From: Callipepla californica brunnescens
Lineage: Eukaryota > Chordata > Aves > Galliformes > Odontophoridae
Reading direction: 5' to 3'
Length of the DNA: 64,000 bases
NCBI GenBank assembly: GCA_023055505.1
Contig: JALIRH010000014.1
Span: forward strand, 15,526,501 to 15,590,500
The notes under the pieces were generated by a model. That model made no database searches. It was not told the origin of the DNA and saw only the letters and a list, made by a program, of their open reading frames with translations. How positions within the stretch are numbered: position 1 is the first letter of the stretch; every line of letters begins with the position of its first letter. Made by a program: the position numbers and the translations under genes. Below are positions 35,451 to 47,619 of this stretch, in pieces.

Positions 35451-37679
35451 AAAGGAAACAGATCCAGCAAGCCATAAAGTGACAAGTGGGAGGTGGGGAA
35501 AGATATACGGTACTAGTTTGAAAGAGAAATTAGACCTGGAACAGAATGGAAAAATTCACCTACCCTGGAGCTATTTGGATTCGCAGAGAGACATGGGAGG
35601 GAGGGAGGAAGCACTGAAGCATGGCACTGGGATGGGTAAGGGCATCAGCTGCATCCTGCAGCTCAGAAACAGGCAGAGAGGGTGACAGCCCCCAGGCTCA
35701 GTGTATATCTCATGGCCAAGAGATAAAGAGCAGGGTGAACAGGTTTCCTGAACCAGCTCTTGGTTTGAATGTGTGCTGTAGCTCCGATGAATGGATTGAT
35801 CAGTGCAGCAAAAGCTTTGCCCCAGTTCCCTTCCTGACTCTGCAATGCTGCATTACAAATCCTATATCCCCTAAAATTTCTTGGCACTGCATGTATTTAA
35901 AGTTCAGGACCAAATTGCCTGGCTCCCATGCTCTGCAACAGCCATCTCCTCTGATGGCTAATGCTGAATTAAAGTATTTCCATGTGGCTGCTTGGATTTC
36001 TTCTCCTGTAGGAAAGGACTTTCTCTGCTGACACATGCCTGCAAATTACATTTCCATTTGGCACCCAGGGCGGTTTACATAACATTATTCTACTCCATTC
36101 TGGGGCTATTTCATCTGCAGTTTGGAGCACAAGGGAGAAAAACTGATACCTTTGGGGAGCTGTAGGGCTGCTGGTGCTTTACAAACCTCGGGCTGGGTCT
36201 GCTCACACGGTGCAGGAAGATGTGACTGGTTATCACTCCATCAGGCTGCTGCAACAGTACCTGAAACCCATAATAATCTGAAGTCATTTTCCTTAATGAC
36301 TGCTTAAGGGAAATGATCCTGTTTCCATCCACTTAGCTCTGACAATGCAACCAAGCCCAGAGGTCTGTAGGAATTAAAGCTTTGAAGGCTTGGGGAAATA
36401 ATTCTCTAGCTTGCTTGCTCTCTGTTTCTTTTACAAGCCAGTCTGCCAGCCTGCACGTCCACAGCACTCTTGTAGGTCCAACTGCTCAGATTTACTTGTG
36501 GTAAATGAAATATAGCTTTGGGCAAAGAAAATGACTTTTCTATTTCTTTTAATCTCTTTATTCTTCATGTGAAGTGAGAAAAGAGCTTAATTCATATTTT
36601 GTTAAGTGCGTGGAGCATCTGAGAGGTATTTTCCTGACTTTCCCCGCTGTGGACTGTGGTTTCACTGCTGAGGGCAATGGAGCCTTGGGCAGAAGGAAAA
36701 GTCTGTGTCTGGGTAACAGTAGTGCACCCAGGAATGGGTCATACAGAGCACAGGCAAACCTCGCTCAGGGGAAAACCTCACCTCATGGTCAACTCTCACC
36801 CCAAGGGGAGGCAGAGCCCTATGGGCCATACACAGAGGGAGGCAGAGCCCTGTGCTTTGGCCCTAAACTTTTTCCCTGGCCCTGGGGCCCTTGTCTGCCA
36901 TCACCATTGCATTTGTTTTTGTCTCGGTCACTCTCAAACCAGCTGCTGAACATGACCCTAATGAAGAGAGTTTACCCCGGTGTTCCTAACCTGAAATGAC
37001 TTCTCTTAGCATCGCAGGTATCCTCACCACCTAGCTCCAGCACAGTGTCCTTGCTCACTGAATTAGCACTGATTTTGGCTGTGTACATTCACAAAAGAGC
37101 AGCTCGGGCTCTTGGGGGCCGTCCAGCTTACCAGGGCCTGACCCATCTCCCAGCCATTCAGCGCGTGCATCCAGGAGGAAAAGTTAGCACGAGGAAGGCT
37201 GGAGAGTGGCAGCAGTAGGAGATGCAGCTGGATTATTAACACAAATCACAACCCAACAGAACTCAACAGTACATTTCTTTTTTTCTTATTTCAGTCCATT
37301 AAATCAGAACAACTCTATAAAACTAGATTTTCACCCTACCTATGGAAAAAGAACAATGGAATTACCACTGCTTGCTGGACCTGTTACTTAGCTCAGTAGG
37401 ATTTTCCCATCTTTCACTGAGAACAAACAAAGCAGCTGCCAGAATGTCAATGTGTGGTACCGAGCAATGAGAATCATTTAGATTCCAAACCATCCCATCC
37501 TAATCCTTGCCTCCCCACTAGCCAAGTTATTAATCGGATAACCAGAAACACCTGGGTACAAGGAATTTCCTGCTGCAATTCAGCCTTAATTTCCTCAGAT
37601 AGTAAAAACCTAAGGCTCGCAAAGGTGAAAGAAACCAGCAGTCAATCAAGTAAATCACCACCACCACCACCACAGCAGT
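35451..37679. other. Intergenic, nothing firm
   Basis: Unique DNA. A CAC triplet run (37,656-37,675) closes the stretch. TAATCC occurs at 37,501-37,506. No gene recognised. Confidence 0.4.
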
Positions 37680-37860
37680 GATAGTACATTCTAAATTAAA
37701 TTTTAATTCCCACCTGATGGTTCACCGGGAGTTACTTTTATACGAACCATTCATCTGACCCACCTTTGCATTTCAGACGATTTGTTGGGGTCCATTAGTT
37801 ATTAACACCCATCCAAGTTTCAGATAGGATTTTGCTGTGTTTGTGATCAGAATGAAAACA
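37680..37860. promoter_or_regulatory. Candidate conserved non-coding element
   Basis: Unique block with AAATTAAATTTTAATTCCC, CCACCTGATGG (E-box-like), ACTTTTATACG and CATTAGTTATTAACACCC. The composition changes sharply from the CAC run to its left. Confidence 0.35.
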
Positions 37861-39610
37861 CAAACCAAAGAAGGCAAGGTCTGTAGGTGTTAGTGGGACA
37901 GATACATTAAGGCTAACCATTACTTGGGAAATCAGTGGGCAACAACAATGCCAAGAAACCTCCCAAAACTAAAGCACATCCTTATAGCCAGGTTTTTAAG
38001 AGGGAGTTTATATTTTTTTCATGGAGTTTATATTTTTACATAGAACCTGCAGTTCTGTTTGCAGTTCTGCAGGGCCCATCAAAGCAATAGACACAATTAA
38101 AGGGCGTTTGGCAAAAAGAATACTGAAAAGAAAAAAAGAAAAAGCTGCAGAGGAAAAAAAAAAAGTGAATGCAATAGAATATTCACTGAAAACTTGCTGA
38201 CATTCCTTTTTTCTTCTGAGTGAATATAAATATGTATGTTCAGAAATACCAGTGAAAACAAATTTCTCTATGTTAAGAAGTTTTGCTAGGCAGCTTCCTC
38301 ATGCACTTGAAGACTTAAAACTAGGAAGCATGCTGTCCCCACTGCGACATGGAACAACATTAAGAAGAGTGTTAGCAGAGAGCTGTCACTGCCAAGCGTG
38401 CAAGACCCCTACGCTGTGTATCATTGGTAGGTCCAGTGAGACAGATATCTTAACAATGTGCACTGCAGTCTCAGCACTCCAGATACTGAGAAATACAACT
38501 ACACAGTCCTGTGGTGGAAGGCTTTTTTGCCTTGTGGGTGAGGAGAGGTATAGTAACAATCTTTGCACACTGGTTGCCTCTCACATGAAAATCAGTGCAA
38601 TGCGATGGAGATCGTTCTGAACATTGAGACAAAGCAGTGAAGTAGGTATCTGCCTGCAGTGACCAGTAGCCTCAACCCAAGATTAATAATATCACAATAC
38701 ATCCAACACGTATTGCTAGGATAGTCTGAAGCAAGGTCTCAGTCTGATGCCTCTGTAGGGTCCAACTTCATCGTGGTCTACTTACTTTCAAGAGAAACCA
38801 AAGCAGTGCTACCAAAGCTCAAAGGAAGTATTTAAAATCCACTTGGTTCCTGTTACTTGAAACTATATCTGCTAAAATGGCAGGTCAAGATAAGCACTGG
38901 TCTTGAATAGGATAAAACTGGCAGTGAAGAACATTTTCCAGCCTATGACATGCAGATTTCCCAGACAGAGTGTGCTTTTTGTTATTGCTTGTCAGGTGTA
39001 TGAATATCTGGTTGACTGTGCTCACCACACAGCTCTAAGAAGGGAAGGTTAATGTGTTAACTAAACAAGGGCTACAGCAGGAGAAACAAACACAGTCATT
39101 TGAAAACAATTAGAGCTTTCTCTTGGGGGAGAAAAGCTCTTTCTCCTTCTTCAAACTTTTTTGTACGTTCTTCCCTTTCAGTTAGTCTGGACAATTTTTC
39201 AATTCATAAATTGTATTCTGTATGCGAGATTTTCCAACATTCTGGTTGTTTACAGCAATTAGGGTTGCCTCTGTAGTGATTTCATATCTGTTTTAAAATG
39301 TTTTTCATTTAGCATTTAACCAAATTTCAAAGCGTAGCTGTTGCTCAGCAACAGGAAAAAAAAAAAAGCTGGCTGCTGTTTCCTGAGTAGAAAATAAGGA
39401 GTGTAATCACCTAATGGCATCCCATTCACTGATAATTAAGCAAATTATGTTCAAGGAAATGCCTTATATTAAGGTTACATCAGTGGTTTTTGCTTCCACC
39501 TGCAGGCTCAGATCTTGGCTCCACCTCTGGGCAGACTGAAAAATATTGTTTCATGAAGAGTATTCTCCTGCAGCACGGAGACATGGCTGGCTCCAAAGTC
39601 TTGTGAATGT
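37861..39610. other. Intergenic, nothing firm
   Basis: AT-rich unique DNA. Short A runs at about 38,153-38,163 and 39,356-39,367. No coding frame with family resemblance. Confidence 0.4.
39340..39352. promoter_or_regulatory. RFX X-box-like imperfect palindrome
   Basis: GTTGCTCAGCAAC has 6-base inverted arms around a single C, close to the RFX consensus GTNRCC(0-3)RGYAAC with one mismatch in the left arm. No ciliary or other RFX-target gene is nearby, so function is open. Confidence 0.3.
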
Positions 39611-39614
39611 CCAC

Positions 39615-39760
39615 AGCTCAGTTTGCCTCCAATAGTGTTTCCTAAGGCCTTCTCAGTGGTCCACCAGTAATGTTCCTTGATGTCTTCTCAATGGCCCACT
39701 AGTCATGTTCTTCAAGGCCAGCACTGTGGCGCACCCGCAGTGCTCCACAAAGCCTGCCCC
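39615..39760. repeat. Degenerate 35-bp tandem repeat, about four copies
   Basis: The anchor word TGTTYCYT-like recurs at 39,636, 39,671, 39,706 and (as TGCTCCAC) 39,741, exactly 35 bases apart each time. CTTCTCARTGGYCCAC is shared by the first two full copies. The half unit before 39,636 shares CTCAGT..CC.CCA with the first. Copies differ at roughly a quarter to a half of positions, so it is an old minisatellite. Confidence 0.8.
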
Positions 39761-40009
39761 CCCCCATGGGCTCACCTGGCCTTAGATCAGTTGTGTTGAC
39801 TCCTAAGAGTTGCTTTTTGCAATGTGCCCTGGTTATAGTCATATGCTGTCTCAGGTGGCACTGATGGTTCTAAGGAAGCCTGGCCCAGTTGAGCAAATGA
39901 CAACAAGTACTTGGTCTTCCAGGGCCTTTCCCAGCACCCAAAGGAGGAAAGCATGGACATACTGAACAGCCTAGAATCCTCATAAAATAAGAGCAATTAA
40001 TTTTAATCC

Positions 40010-40023
40010 CCACTAGATGGTGC
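40010..40023 (+). promoter_or_regulatory. CTCF-like binding site
   Basis: CCACTAGATGGTGC agrees with the core CTCF consensus CCASYAGRKGGCRS at 13 of 14 positions; the one mismatch is T for C at position 12. TAATCC overlaps just upstream (40,004-40,009). A single motif is weak evidence for occupancy, but it sits in the interval that separates the left enhancer-like blocks from the MACROH2A1 promoter. Confidence 0.4.
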
Positions 40024-40029
40024 AGGAAG

Positions 40030-43000
40030 TCAATAAATGTCAATCGTCCTCTAACACTGGTCTTTCAAGCATTTCCATACTCCTCTGCAATGCCTTGTCA
40101 GATGGTTCCTCTCAGGAAGCCCTAAGCAGAGCTCAAGCTGGAGTCTGAGCAGCACCTGACCTGCCTGCTGCTCACCAGACAGAGTTTTAATACACTTTTG
40201 GGCACAGCTCGCTGCATTTGTGCAGCACAATATTATTATGATTAATAATAAAAACAATGTTAGTAATACCTATTCAGAAATTCTTTCTACGACTAAAGAG
40301 AAAGGTAGTTCTTCAGGCATTCTGAACTTCTCTGTGACATTTAATAGGAAATTGTGTCCTTTTTTTTCTATAAGATGGTTTGATGAGTCAAAAGACAAGA
40401 TCAGTTGTCTTATAATTACATTGTAAATGATCTGAAGGAACAGACTGCACAGCTTCTAGTACAAACGGTCTAATTCATGGTTAAAGATCTTCAAGGTTCT
40501 GGAATAATATAAAAATATACATAAAGATAATGAAATCCTGATGGTTTTTATAATTATTTCTGTCATGTGAGATTACAATAACTTCAACCCCCTATTTCAG
40601 TTTTCCGAATCTCAGGCCATAAACCAGAGGGGTACTGCAGGATCAATAATGCAGGTTATTTAGAAGAGTGTTTGATGCACATCTGACTTTCTGTAACACT
40701 GACACATGGCAGCATGTAGATCTAAAACCAACAACAAAACATGCACACGCTTGGGTAAGGATGAAAGAGAGAATGAATGTGGCAGATGTGAGCTGGATCA
40801 CAGAATGCTTAGCTGGAAGGCACTCAGATACTCTGTGATGATGAAGGTGGAATAACATCCTGTATAGATGAGAATGCAATTTACCCAAGGAACTTGCAAG
40901 CAAATAAAAAAATTACAGCATCATACTAATGAAACAAGCCCTTGCTGTTCAGTCCCAAACTTTGCCATGAGCCAGTGCTCCTCAGCATCTAAACCTATAT
41001 GGGTCAGATGAGTTTCCAGCTCTTTGAACACAAATCAAATCCGAAGAGATAATGAGCCGAACGGGGACATTAATTATTTTTTATGTTGTCATTTATTTTG
41101 AGACATTTAAATTAATGTCATAAAAATATATAATATACATTTTCAATAAAGAATTCAAAGTACCACAATCAAAGATCACATGACCTTAGTTTCATTATGA
41201 AAAGTACCTGGATTCAATAAAAGGAGGACATAGCTTTATCCTAGACATAAATTTGGTTCAGGCAGCAATATTGAGAGAGGTTAAATGGTAAAGAAAACTA
41301 ATCTCTTAAGGCAATATGAATCATAGGAAAAGAGGTTGTGGAAAAGCGATAATAAAAAATCACAGCTGTAATTTTCCTCTCACAGAACCGATGCCTACTA
41401 GCTGATGTACAGCACTGCTGGTGCCCCCACACCACAGCAGTGCAATCATAAACCCAATCAACCCGGGACCAAACCTGCGGCACTTGTAGGTCACACGCAG
41501 GCAGTGAAGGTGAGCAGGGATGCCATCTGCTCCACGTTAAGCCATGAGCATCTCTGTAATGTGGCTGGCTGGAAATCTTCAAGGTGTCACTGGGGTAAAA
41601 TGCCACGAGCACATCAATTTTAGGTTGCAGTGCGCAATGAAAGTGCAGCTGTGCCAGTTTACCCCAATGAACAGTTTGGTGCCATATATTTCCTATTAAT
41701 CTAGATGCTTGCTTGTATTTTTGAAGCCAGTTTAGATTAACCAAAGGCAGTTTTGAAGTTGCTCTTTATTTCTCACTGTTAATTGTGTTTGCTGTTGGCC
41801 TGAAAGCGAGACTAGACCAAAAAAAAGCAAGCTGTCTTCATTGCCATTTGCACAACAGCTTTATTTTCTGATGTGCTCTAAGTGCAGTCAAACTGCAGAG
41901 ATCCACCTCTTGGACAGCACACTCAGTCAGTTGTCCGGATTCTGGAGCATTCATTTATAAATATAGGGAATCCTGCCCTTATTCACTTTGTTCTTCTGTT
42001 GTTTCCATTCTTTCTCTTAATCCACAGCATGTTTTGGGGTTAAGTTTTTTAGCAGTCTCTTTGGGGGGTCAAATTTGATCTGAAGAAATATATGATGAAG
42101 TAACTCTTCTTCTAACACCGCGATGTCATCACAGGCAGCCACCTGCTGGGTCTGAACGCTCAACACAGCACTACAGGCTTGCACAGAAAGGCCCTTAGTC
42201 GTTTGAAGTTGAAGCAACATAAGCTATGTCTTGATTTTTTCTACAGAATACTACAGAATATGATAAACGTCTCTAGGAAGGAATGAGACAAAAAAAAAAA
42301 AAAATAGAAAGGAAAAGTGATGTCCACGTTCTCCAGTTTTATTTTGGTTTACATTTGTCTTCTCAAATCCAAATTTCCAATACAATAATCAGAGGCAATC
42401 CCATCAAACCACAGTGAAAAAAAAAAGCTGTGTATTGAAAGCATTGCTTCCTGAAAGGTGAAGCTGAAGCATGTTCTCACACGTTTACAAAAGAGATGAC
42501 TCTCTCCTTAGGAAAATGCAGTTTGGTTTCTCTCCTGGCATCAGAAAAATAGTTCTTTTAAATTTTCATTCAGAATGACTGAGCTGCTGGGAAGCTCACG
42601 AAGTGAAGACTTAGATTGAATCTTCTTTAAGAAATCAGTTTGTTCCTGTGTTTGCCTGATGCTTGTATGAAATCTTTGCTGCATATGCTTTATCCTGCCA
42701 TGAGCTGCCTAAAGCCAGAGAGAGCATCTCTGGAACACTGAAGGCACTCTGTCTCCATCTCATACCTAAACCTCTGTGATGACAACATGAGATGCGCAGG
42801 CTGGAATTGAGTTGACTCACAAGGAAAGGTTGATACTTCCAGGAATGAAAATCCCACCTCTGGTACTCACCAGCTGCATGTGGGCAGCACCAGCTCATAT
42901 TCCTGGCAATTTTCTTGTATGGGTATCAGACAGGCTATGAAATAGATGAAAAGTGATATCTCCTGCAGTGAGTTCTCTCTGGATTTGGTGCTCATGAAGA

Positions 43001-46000
43001 AGAAAAGAAAGAGCATTGAGCAGAACAGAACTCTTTTGTGTTCTTGAGCAAACCATGGACCTCCTGTCAGTCTGCCTGTGCAAGGGACACATGCACAAGG
43101 GACACATGCACAAGGGACCCCATGTCGTGCCACTGTCCCCCTCCTGTACCCTTACAATGCCACTGAAATGTTGGACTTCTACCCAATTTCTCTAACCCTC
43201 TGACTATTTATTGCCAAACCTGGAGGAAAAAAACCAGCATCCCCCCTTTCTCTTTTCCCTGTGAGTCCTGCAGCCACACTCAGGATTTATTCCTTCTTGA
43301 AAGTACAGACTAAGCCCTGGATTCGATTACACTCCATCACCTCCCTGTGCAGAAGCTGTCTTCACCACATTGTGCTATACTCTCTGTGCATTCCTATGTT
43401 ATTTTTTTTTTTTATTTAATTAGATTAAATCTGGTTCTATAAGTGTTTGTATTTCTGATAACCAAAATGTAGCCACTGGGGTTGTACTTTTCAGTGCTTT
43501 AATACAGAAACAGGTCTCCTGTGTATCTTCCAGAAGAACAGATGCAGTGCAGTTAATGCTGCCTGGATAATGGGAGAATGCTGTGCTCGAGTTTTACACA
43601 GTCCAGAGCACTGATGAATAACACCATAAAGGAAAGCAAAACTACCATATGAAGTACACTGGGCTGCCTAATGAGAAAACACCCATCTTCACAATGTATG
43701 CCTGACAGAGGTCTTTATTAGATCAAACCAGCAAATTTTCTTCTGATGGATCCTCCTGCAGCCCCAATAGCTCATATCTGTTCATTCCAGCTGCAATGTT
43801 AAATCCATTTGCTTCTCGCTCTGTAGTCCCCCCTTATAAACAGTCAGTAGCCATTCTTGTACACTGCCAACTGATCACAACCTCCTTACTATAATTTCAG
43901 TAGCTAATCCAGTCAGACAGCAAAAATTAGGGGTTCCACTTGCCCACTGAAAAACTGTTTTTCGTGTCCTGTTGAGCTATCTCCTGAATTTAAGGAATGG
44001 AGCATTGCAAATCAGCACTGTGTTTGTATCACAGCAACTCCAGAGCAGCCATCTGCAGAGGAGCAGCACGCATGCACACAGCGGCCACAGCTACAGACAG
44101 CTCTCACTGCAGCAGGAGGTGACAATTTCATGAACATACATTGTGGGGAGCAGCCTAAATAAAGCAATAGCCCTTGGTGACAGCCTGTCATAGGTCTTCT
44201 GCACTCATAAAGCTACGTGCTACAGTATGAAGCACTGGAGCAAGGTAGTTAATGAAAGAAACACCAGTTTCCTAGAAACCTAAGAGGACAATTTTCTGTA
44301 ATGCTCTCCCATGGCACTTCCTCATATTTCTGCCTCCTTGCACCCTCAGACTGGTAGGAATGGGCAGAGATGTGGTAATAATAAAACATCCACTGTCTGT
44401 TTTGTCTTCAGGCTGAGGTGATGGCATGAATCTCTGCTGAAAACAAAAAGTTACAGCAGATGATGTAATTTTAAAACCATCTGTTCTAATTTACTGAATA
44501 ATGAAGTGAAGCCTGGCTCTCCCCCGCCTGCGTGCCATTTGCCATTGTTCTGGCACATCCCTACGATGCCACTGGCCTCTTCTTGATGTCTCTGGGTGCC
44601 AAGGCACACAGGGGGATTATGGTGCTTCAGCCCTAATGGTGACTGCCCAAGCACTGCTCATCCACGGAAAATGTGAAATGCCCAGTTAGTTCAGCCCCTC
44701 CACAGAGATATTACAGCACAGCCAGTTTTGCAATGCTCTCATAGGAACTTGTTTCCATCTCCCCAGTGTCTGGGGAGGACAAAGTCACACTGAATGTGCA
44801 GTAAACCCGAGTGAAACTGGAGTTCACTGGGGGACTCATGGACTAAGATTCAAACACAGCTCAAAAGGTAAAATTATATGCTTCCTCATCCTCCCTCCTT
44901 TTATCTTATATAGCAATTTGGAATTCTTCCCCTCTTCCCTTTTTCAATGCCTGTTCACTTCTTTTGATGTCTGAAATAAAAATCAGTGTGCTGGAATATT
45001 GCAGTTGATGTGTGGGAACCCAACCATCGCTTTACTGTTGGGATTCCATCTGATTTCAGGTGCATGGGTTTCATCCTCCACTGATTGCCTGCTAGATTTT
45101 GCTTGGAGTCTAAAGAAAACAACATGAGAAAAGGCTAAATTAAAGAAACACCCTGATCTTGGCTGAGTATCCTGAGTCTAGTTTAGGGAGGTTTACAGCA
45201 TTGCACAGGGAGACTGGGAAGGCGTTTTACAGCAAAGCCTTTCAAGTGTGAAATGCCAAATGTTTTCTTTGCTTTTTGGAGCTGTCTTTAAGAAGACACC
45301 ACGGTACAAGCTGCTGACTCAGCTCTGCCTGAAAGCAAGATGCAGGATGGTGTGAAGCTGGAGCTCTGGGCATGGAGCAGGTCCTCCCTTCAGCAGAGTC
45401 AGCCTCTGGGGTAGATAGTGATCACACAGATGAGTTTTAAGGTGATAATCAAAAGGTTGATGCAGGAGAAAATGGGATGTGCTGCCTGGGACCCTGGGGT
45501 GGGCTGCTCCTAAGATGCTGCCCAGCTTTTGCTTGCCTTCCCCAGCAGCATTTGCCAACTTTCAATTTTAGTGCTCAGTATGGAGAAGTTTTTCCTTCTT
45601 GTCAGGTAGAACACATTCGCTGAACTGAGGGTACCTGGTAGTAAATTCTTTCTGGAGCTCTGTTTAATGTTACTTGGATCCCAGACCGTTTGTCCATCTG
45701 CTCATTGGCTGCTGCGTCCCTGATGGGTGCTGAGACATTAACAGCAATTCACTCTTCAGTTTTACGGCTTCCACTATTTCCTTCTGTCCTCCCAGGCACT
45801 CTGCTGAGCAGGTGCCTTGCTGATTTCAGCATATGAGCTCAGATGCAGATGCCAGGACCTGGAAAACGTTTCAATTCTTCCAAAACCTGGGCATTTTTCA
45901 GTAGTTTTTCAGCAGCCTGTGACAGTGCTGTTGAACATGCTTTTGGTTTTGCTTTGTATTTCTTCTCTGAGGTCTTTGTCACAGGTTCAGTGTCACCAGT

Positions 46001-46970
46001 TCAGGAATGGATCTGGTTTAGATTAAAGCAGTAGCTTTTCTGTAGCCTCTACAGACTGAGATTTCAGCCTGCACATTTTTAGTCAGTGCTCTGCCTGTAA
46101 TTCGCATTGTCTCAGCAGCAACAGGGTTTTGTCATCATCTGCTTTTAATGGCTGCCAATTTCCTTTCTTCTCCCACATAGCTTGGAGGAAGTCAGGGTAA
46201 CCTGGCAGGCCCTGAGCTGCTTGGCTTGTTGGCTTTCCCTTTCCTTTTTGCATGCTCCTGCGTGGTTTTGTATCCAGTGTTAGCCTGGATTTTATAGTCT
46301 CCATCTCTGTGAGGTTCTGTGAGCCATTCAAGCCAGAAAGATGCAAAAGTTCACCTTTCAAAGCCCTATGGCTGAGTGCAATTTTTTATTATATTTTGTT
46401 AAATTATTTCTTTTTGACTGTAAAGTGTGGCATAAGGATCTCTCTGGGTACCAGCAGCGCTTGTATCTCCATTAGCCAAAGCACAGCCCATGACTTTTTC
46501 TTTCCAGCCTTGCATACTTCCCGCGCTGACTTTGGTAAAAGAACGTAGGCTGCCTCCAGAACGAACCAGCTTATCACAGCAGAGCTCATAAATCAAGTCT
46601 TGCCTTTAACCTTAAGCCAGAGCTCACAGTGTAAGATAAAGCAGTGCCAGACCGCACAGTTCATCTTGGGGCTGGAGGTATAAGCCCTGGAGCCTGGCTC
46701 CATTCCCAGGCAGATGCCAGCCCCAGACATGCTGCTCCGAGGGCTGGCCAGCTCTGGCTTCTCTAGTTTTGGCTGCTGTACAGCTCTGGATTCATAATAC
46801 AGCTTAGTGACAGATATAATAAACCCCACTCTCATCTGCCTCCCATTGCTACCAAAGGAACATTATGATTTTTGTCAGCTACTTTTTGACCCTCCCATCT
46901 CTTTCAGTGCTTACTGCAGCTTGCAATGAAATGTTGTCATCAAGTCTTATCTGATAAACCAAAGCAAAAA
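40030..46970. other. Intergenic, unique AT-rich DNA
   Basis: About 7 kb with no recognised gene or mobile element. Minor items are an inverted repeat at 41,066-41,119, a LEF/TCF core (ATCAAAG) near 41,169, TAATCC at 42,018-42,023 and 43,905-43,910, an A run at 42,290-42,304 and a 15-bp tandem at 43,081-43,121. Confidence 0.45.
43081..43121. repeat. 15-bp tandem repeat
   Basis: CAAGGGACACATGCA occurs twice in full (43,081-43,110), followed by a partial third copy. The identical copies point to a recent duplication. The repeated Cys-Ala-Cys-Val-Pro in the minus-strand frame is a by-product. Confidence 0.9.
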
Positions 46971-46979
46971 TAATAACAC

Positions 46980-47420
46980 TAAAATGGAAATTCAGGTCAT
47001 CTGTGTGTCCCATTTCTCTTCTTGTTGATTCAGGTCTGTATAAAATTGACAAATGACTTTAAAATTAATTTAATTATAGTAACAATTATTCAGTACTCTT
47101 CCACGCTTACTTCAGTCAGTGTGAGTTAATGTGCCAACACTGCACCAGTGATGTGGCACACAACTAAATGATGTCCTGATGATTCCAGTTAATGGAAGCT
47201 CTAACGACCCGAAGCTTTTCCAGAACTCTCGGTAAGACACATTTCCAGGAGCACATCTCCAGCTAAGCCTAAACCGGAGACCGAAGTCCGCTGCTTAAAT
47301 GCAATTTAAACTCCACCTGCTGGCTGAGCTCCTTAATGGCATCAGATCTTCACACCAAGGGCGCTTAGGCTTCATCCCTTTTCAGTGGTTACAGGCTTAA
47401 GAAAAACTCTCGTGAAAACA
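46980..47420. promoter_or_regulatory. Candidate conserved non-coding element
   Basis: Unique DNA with AAAATTAATTTAATTATAG (about 47,061-47,079), a strong homeodomain cluster, and CTTAATGGCATC. It directly precedes the hairpin element. Confidence 0.3.
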
Positions 47421-47423
47421 CTA

Positions 47424-47530
47424 GGCAGGACTTTCCAAAGGGATTAGTGATTTTGAAACCTCTATTTAATAGGCATAACTCTAAAAGATCTGGTTTGCAA
47501 AATCACTAATCACTTTTGAAAATGTTGGCC
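47424..47530. repeat. Long imperfect inverted repeat (hairpin), possible ancient MITE
   Basis: The left arm (47,424-47,460) contains ATTAGTGATTTTGAAACC. The right arm (47,492-47,530) contains GGTTTGCAAAATCACTAAT, its reverse complement with one extra base. Pairing continues outward with a few mismatches (TTCCAAAGGG against CACTTTTGAA) and weakly to GGC...GGCC at the ends. Arms of about 38 bases surround a 31-base loop. Such elements in birds are usually old non-autonomous DNA transposons; a precursor-miRNA-like fold is the alternative. Confidence 0.7.
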
Positions 47531-47599
47531 AGAACAGCGTAGAAATATTGGAAAGCAGATTGATCTACAGGGAAGTAAAATGTGTTCTCACCATTCCAA

Positions 47600-47618
47600 A
47601 AGAAAAAAAAAAAAAAAA
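47600..47618. repeat. A-rich run
   Basis: About 16 As after AAAAG, then GAGAG. Simple sequence. Confidence 0.85.
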
Positions 47619-47619
47619 G

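Noticed and set aside
40796..40850. Possible degraded CR1 tail (GGATCACAGAATGC...)
   Set aside because: Only one landmark matches and the following bases do not continue as CR1.
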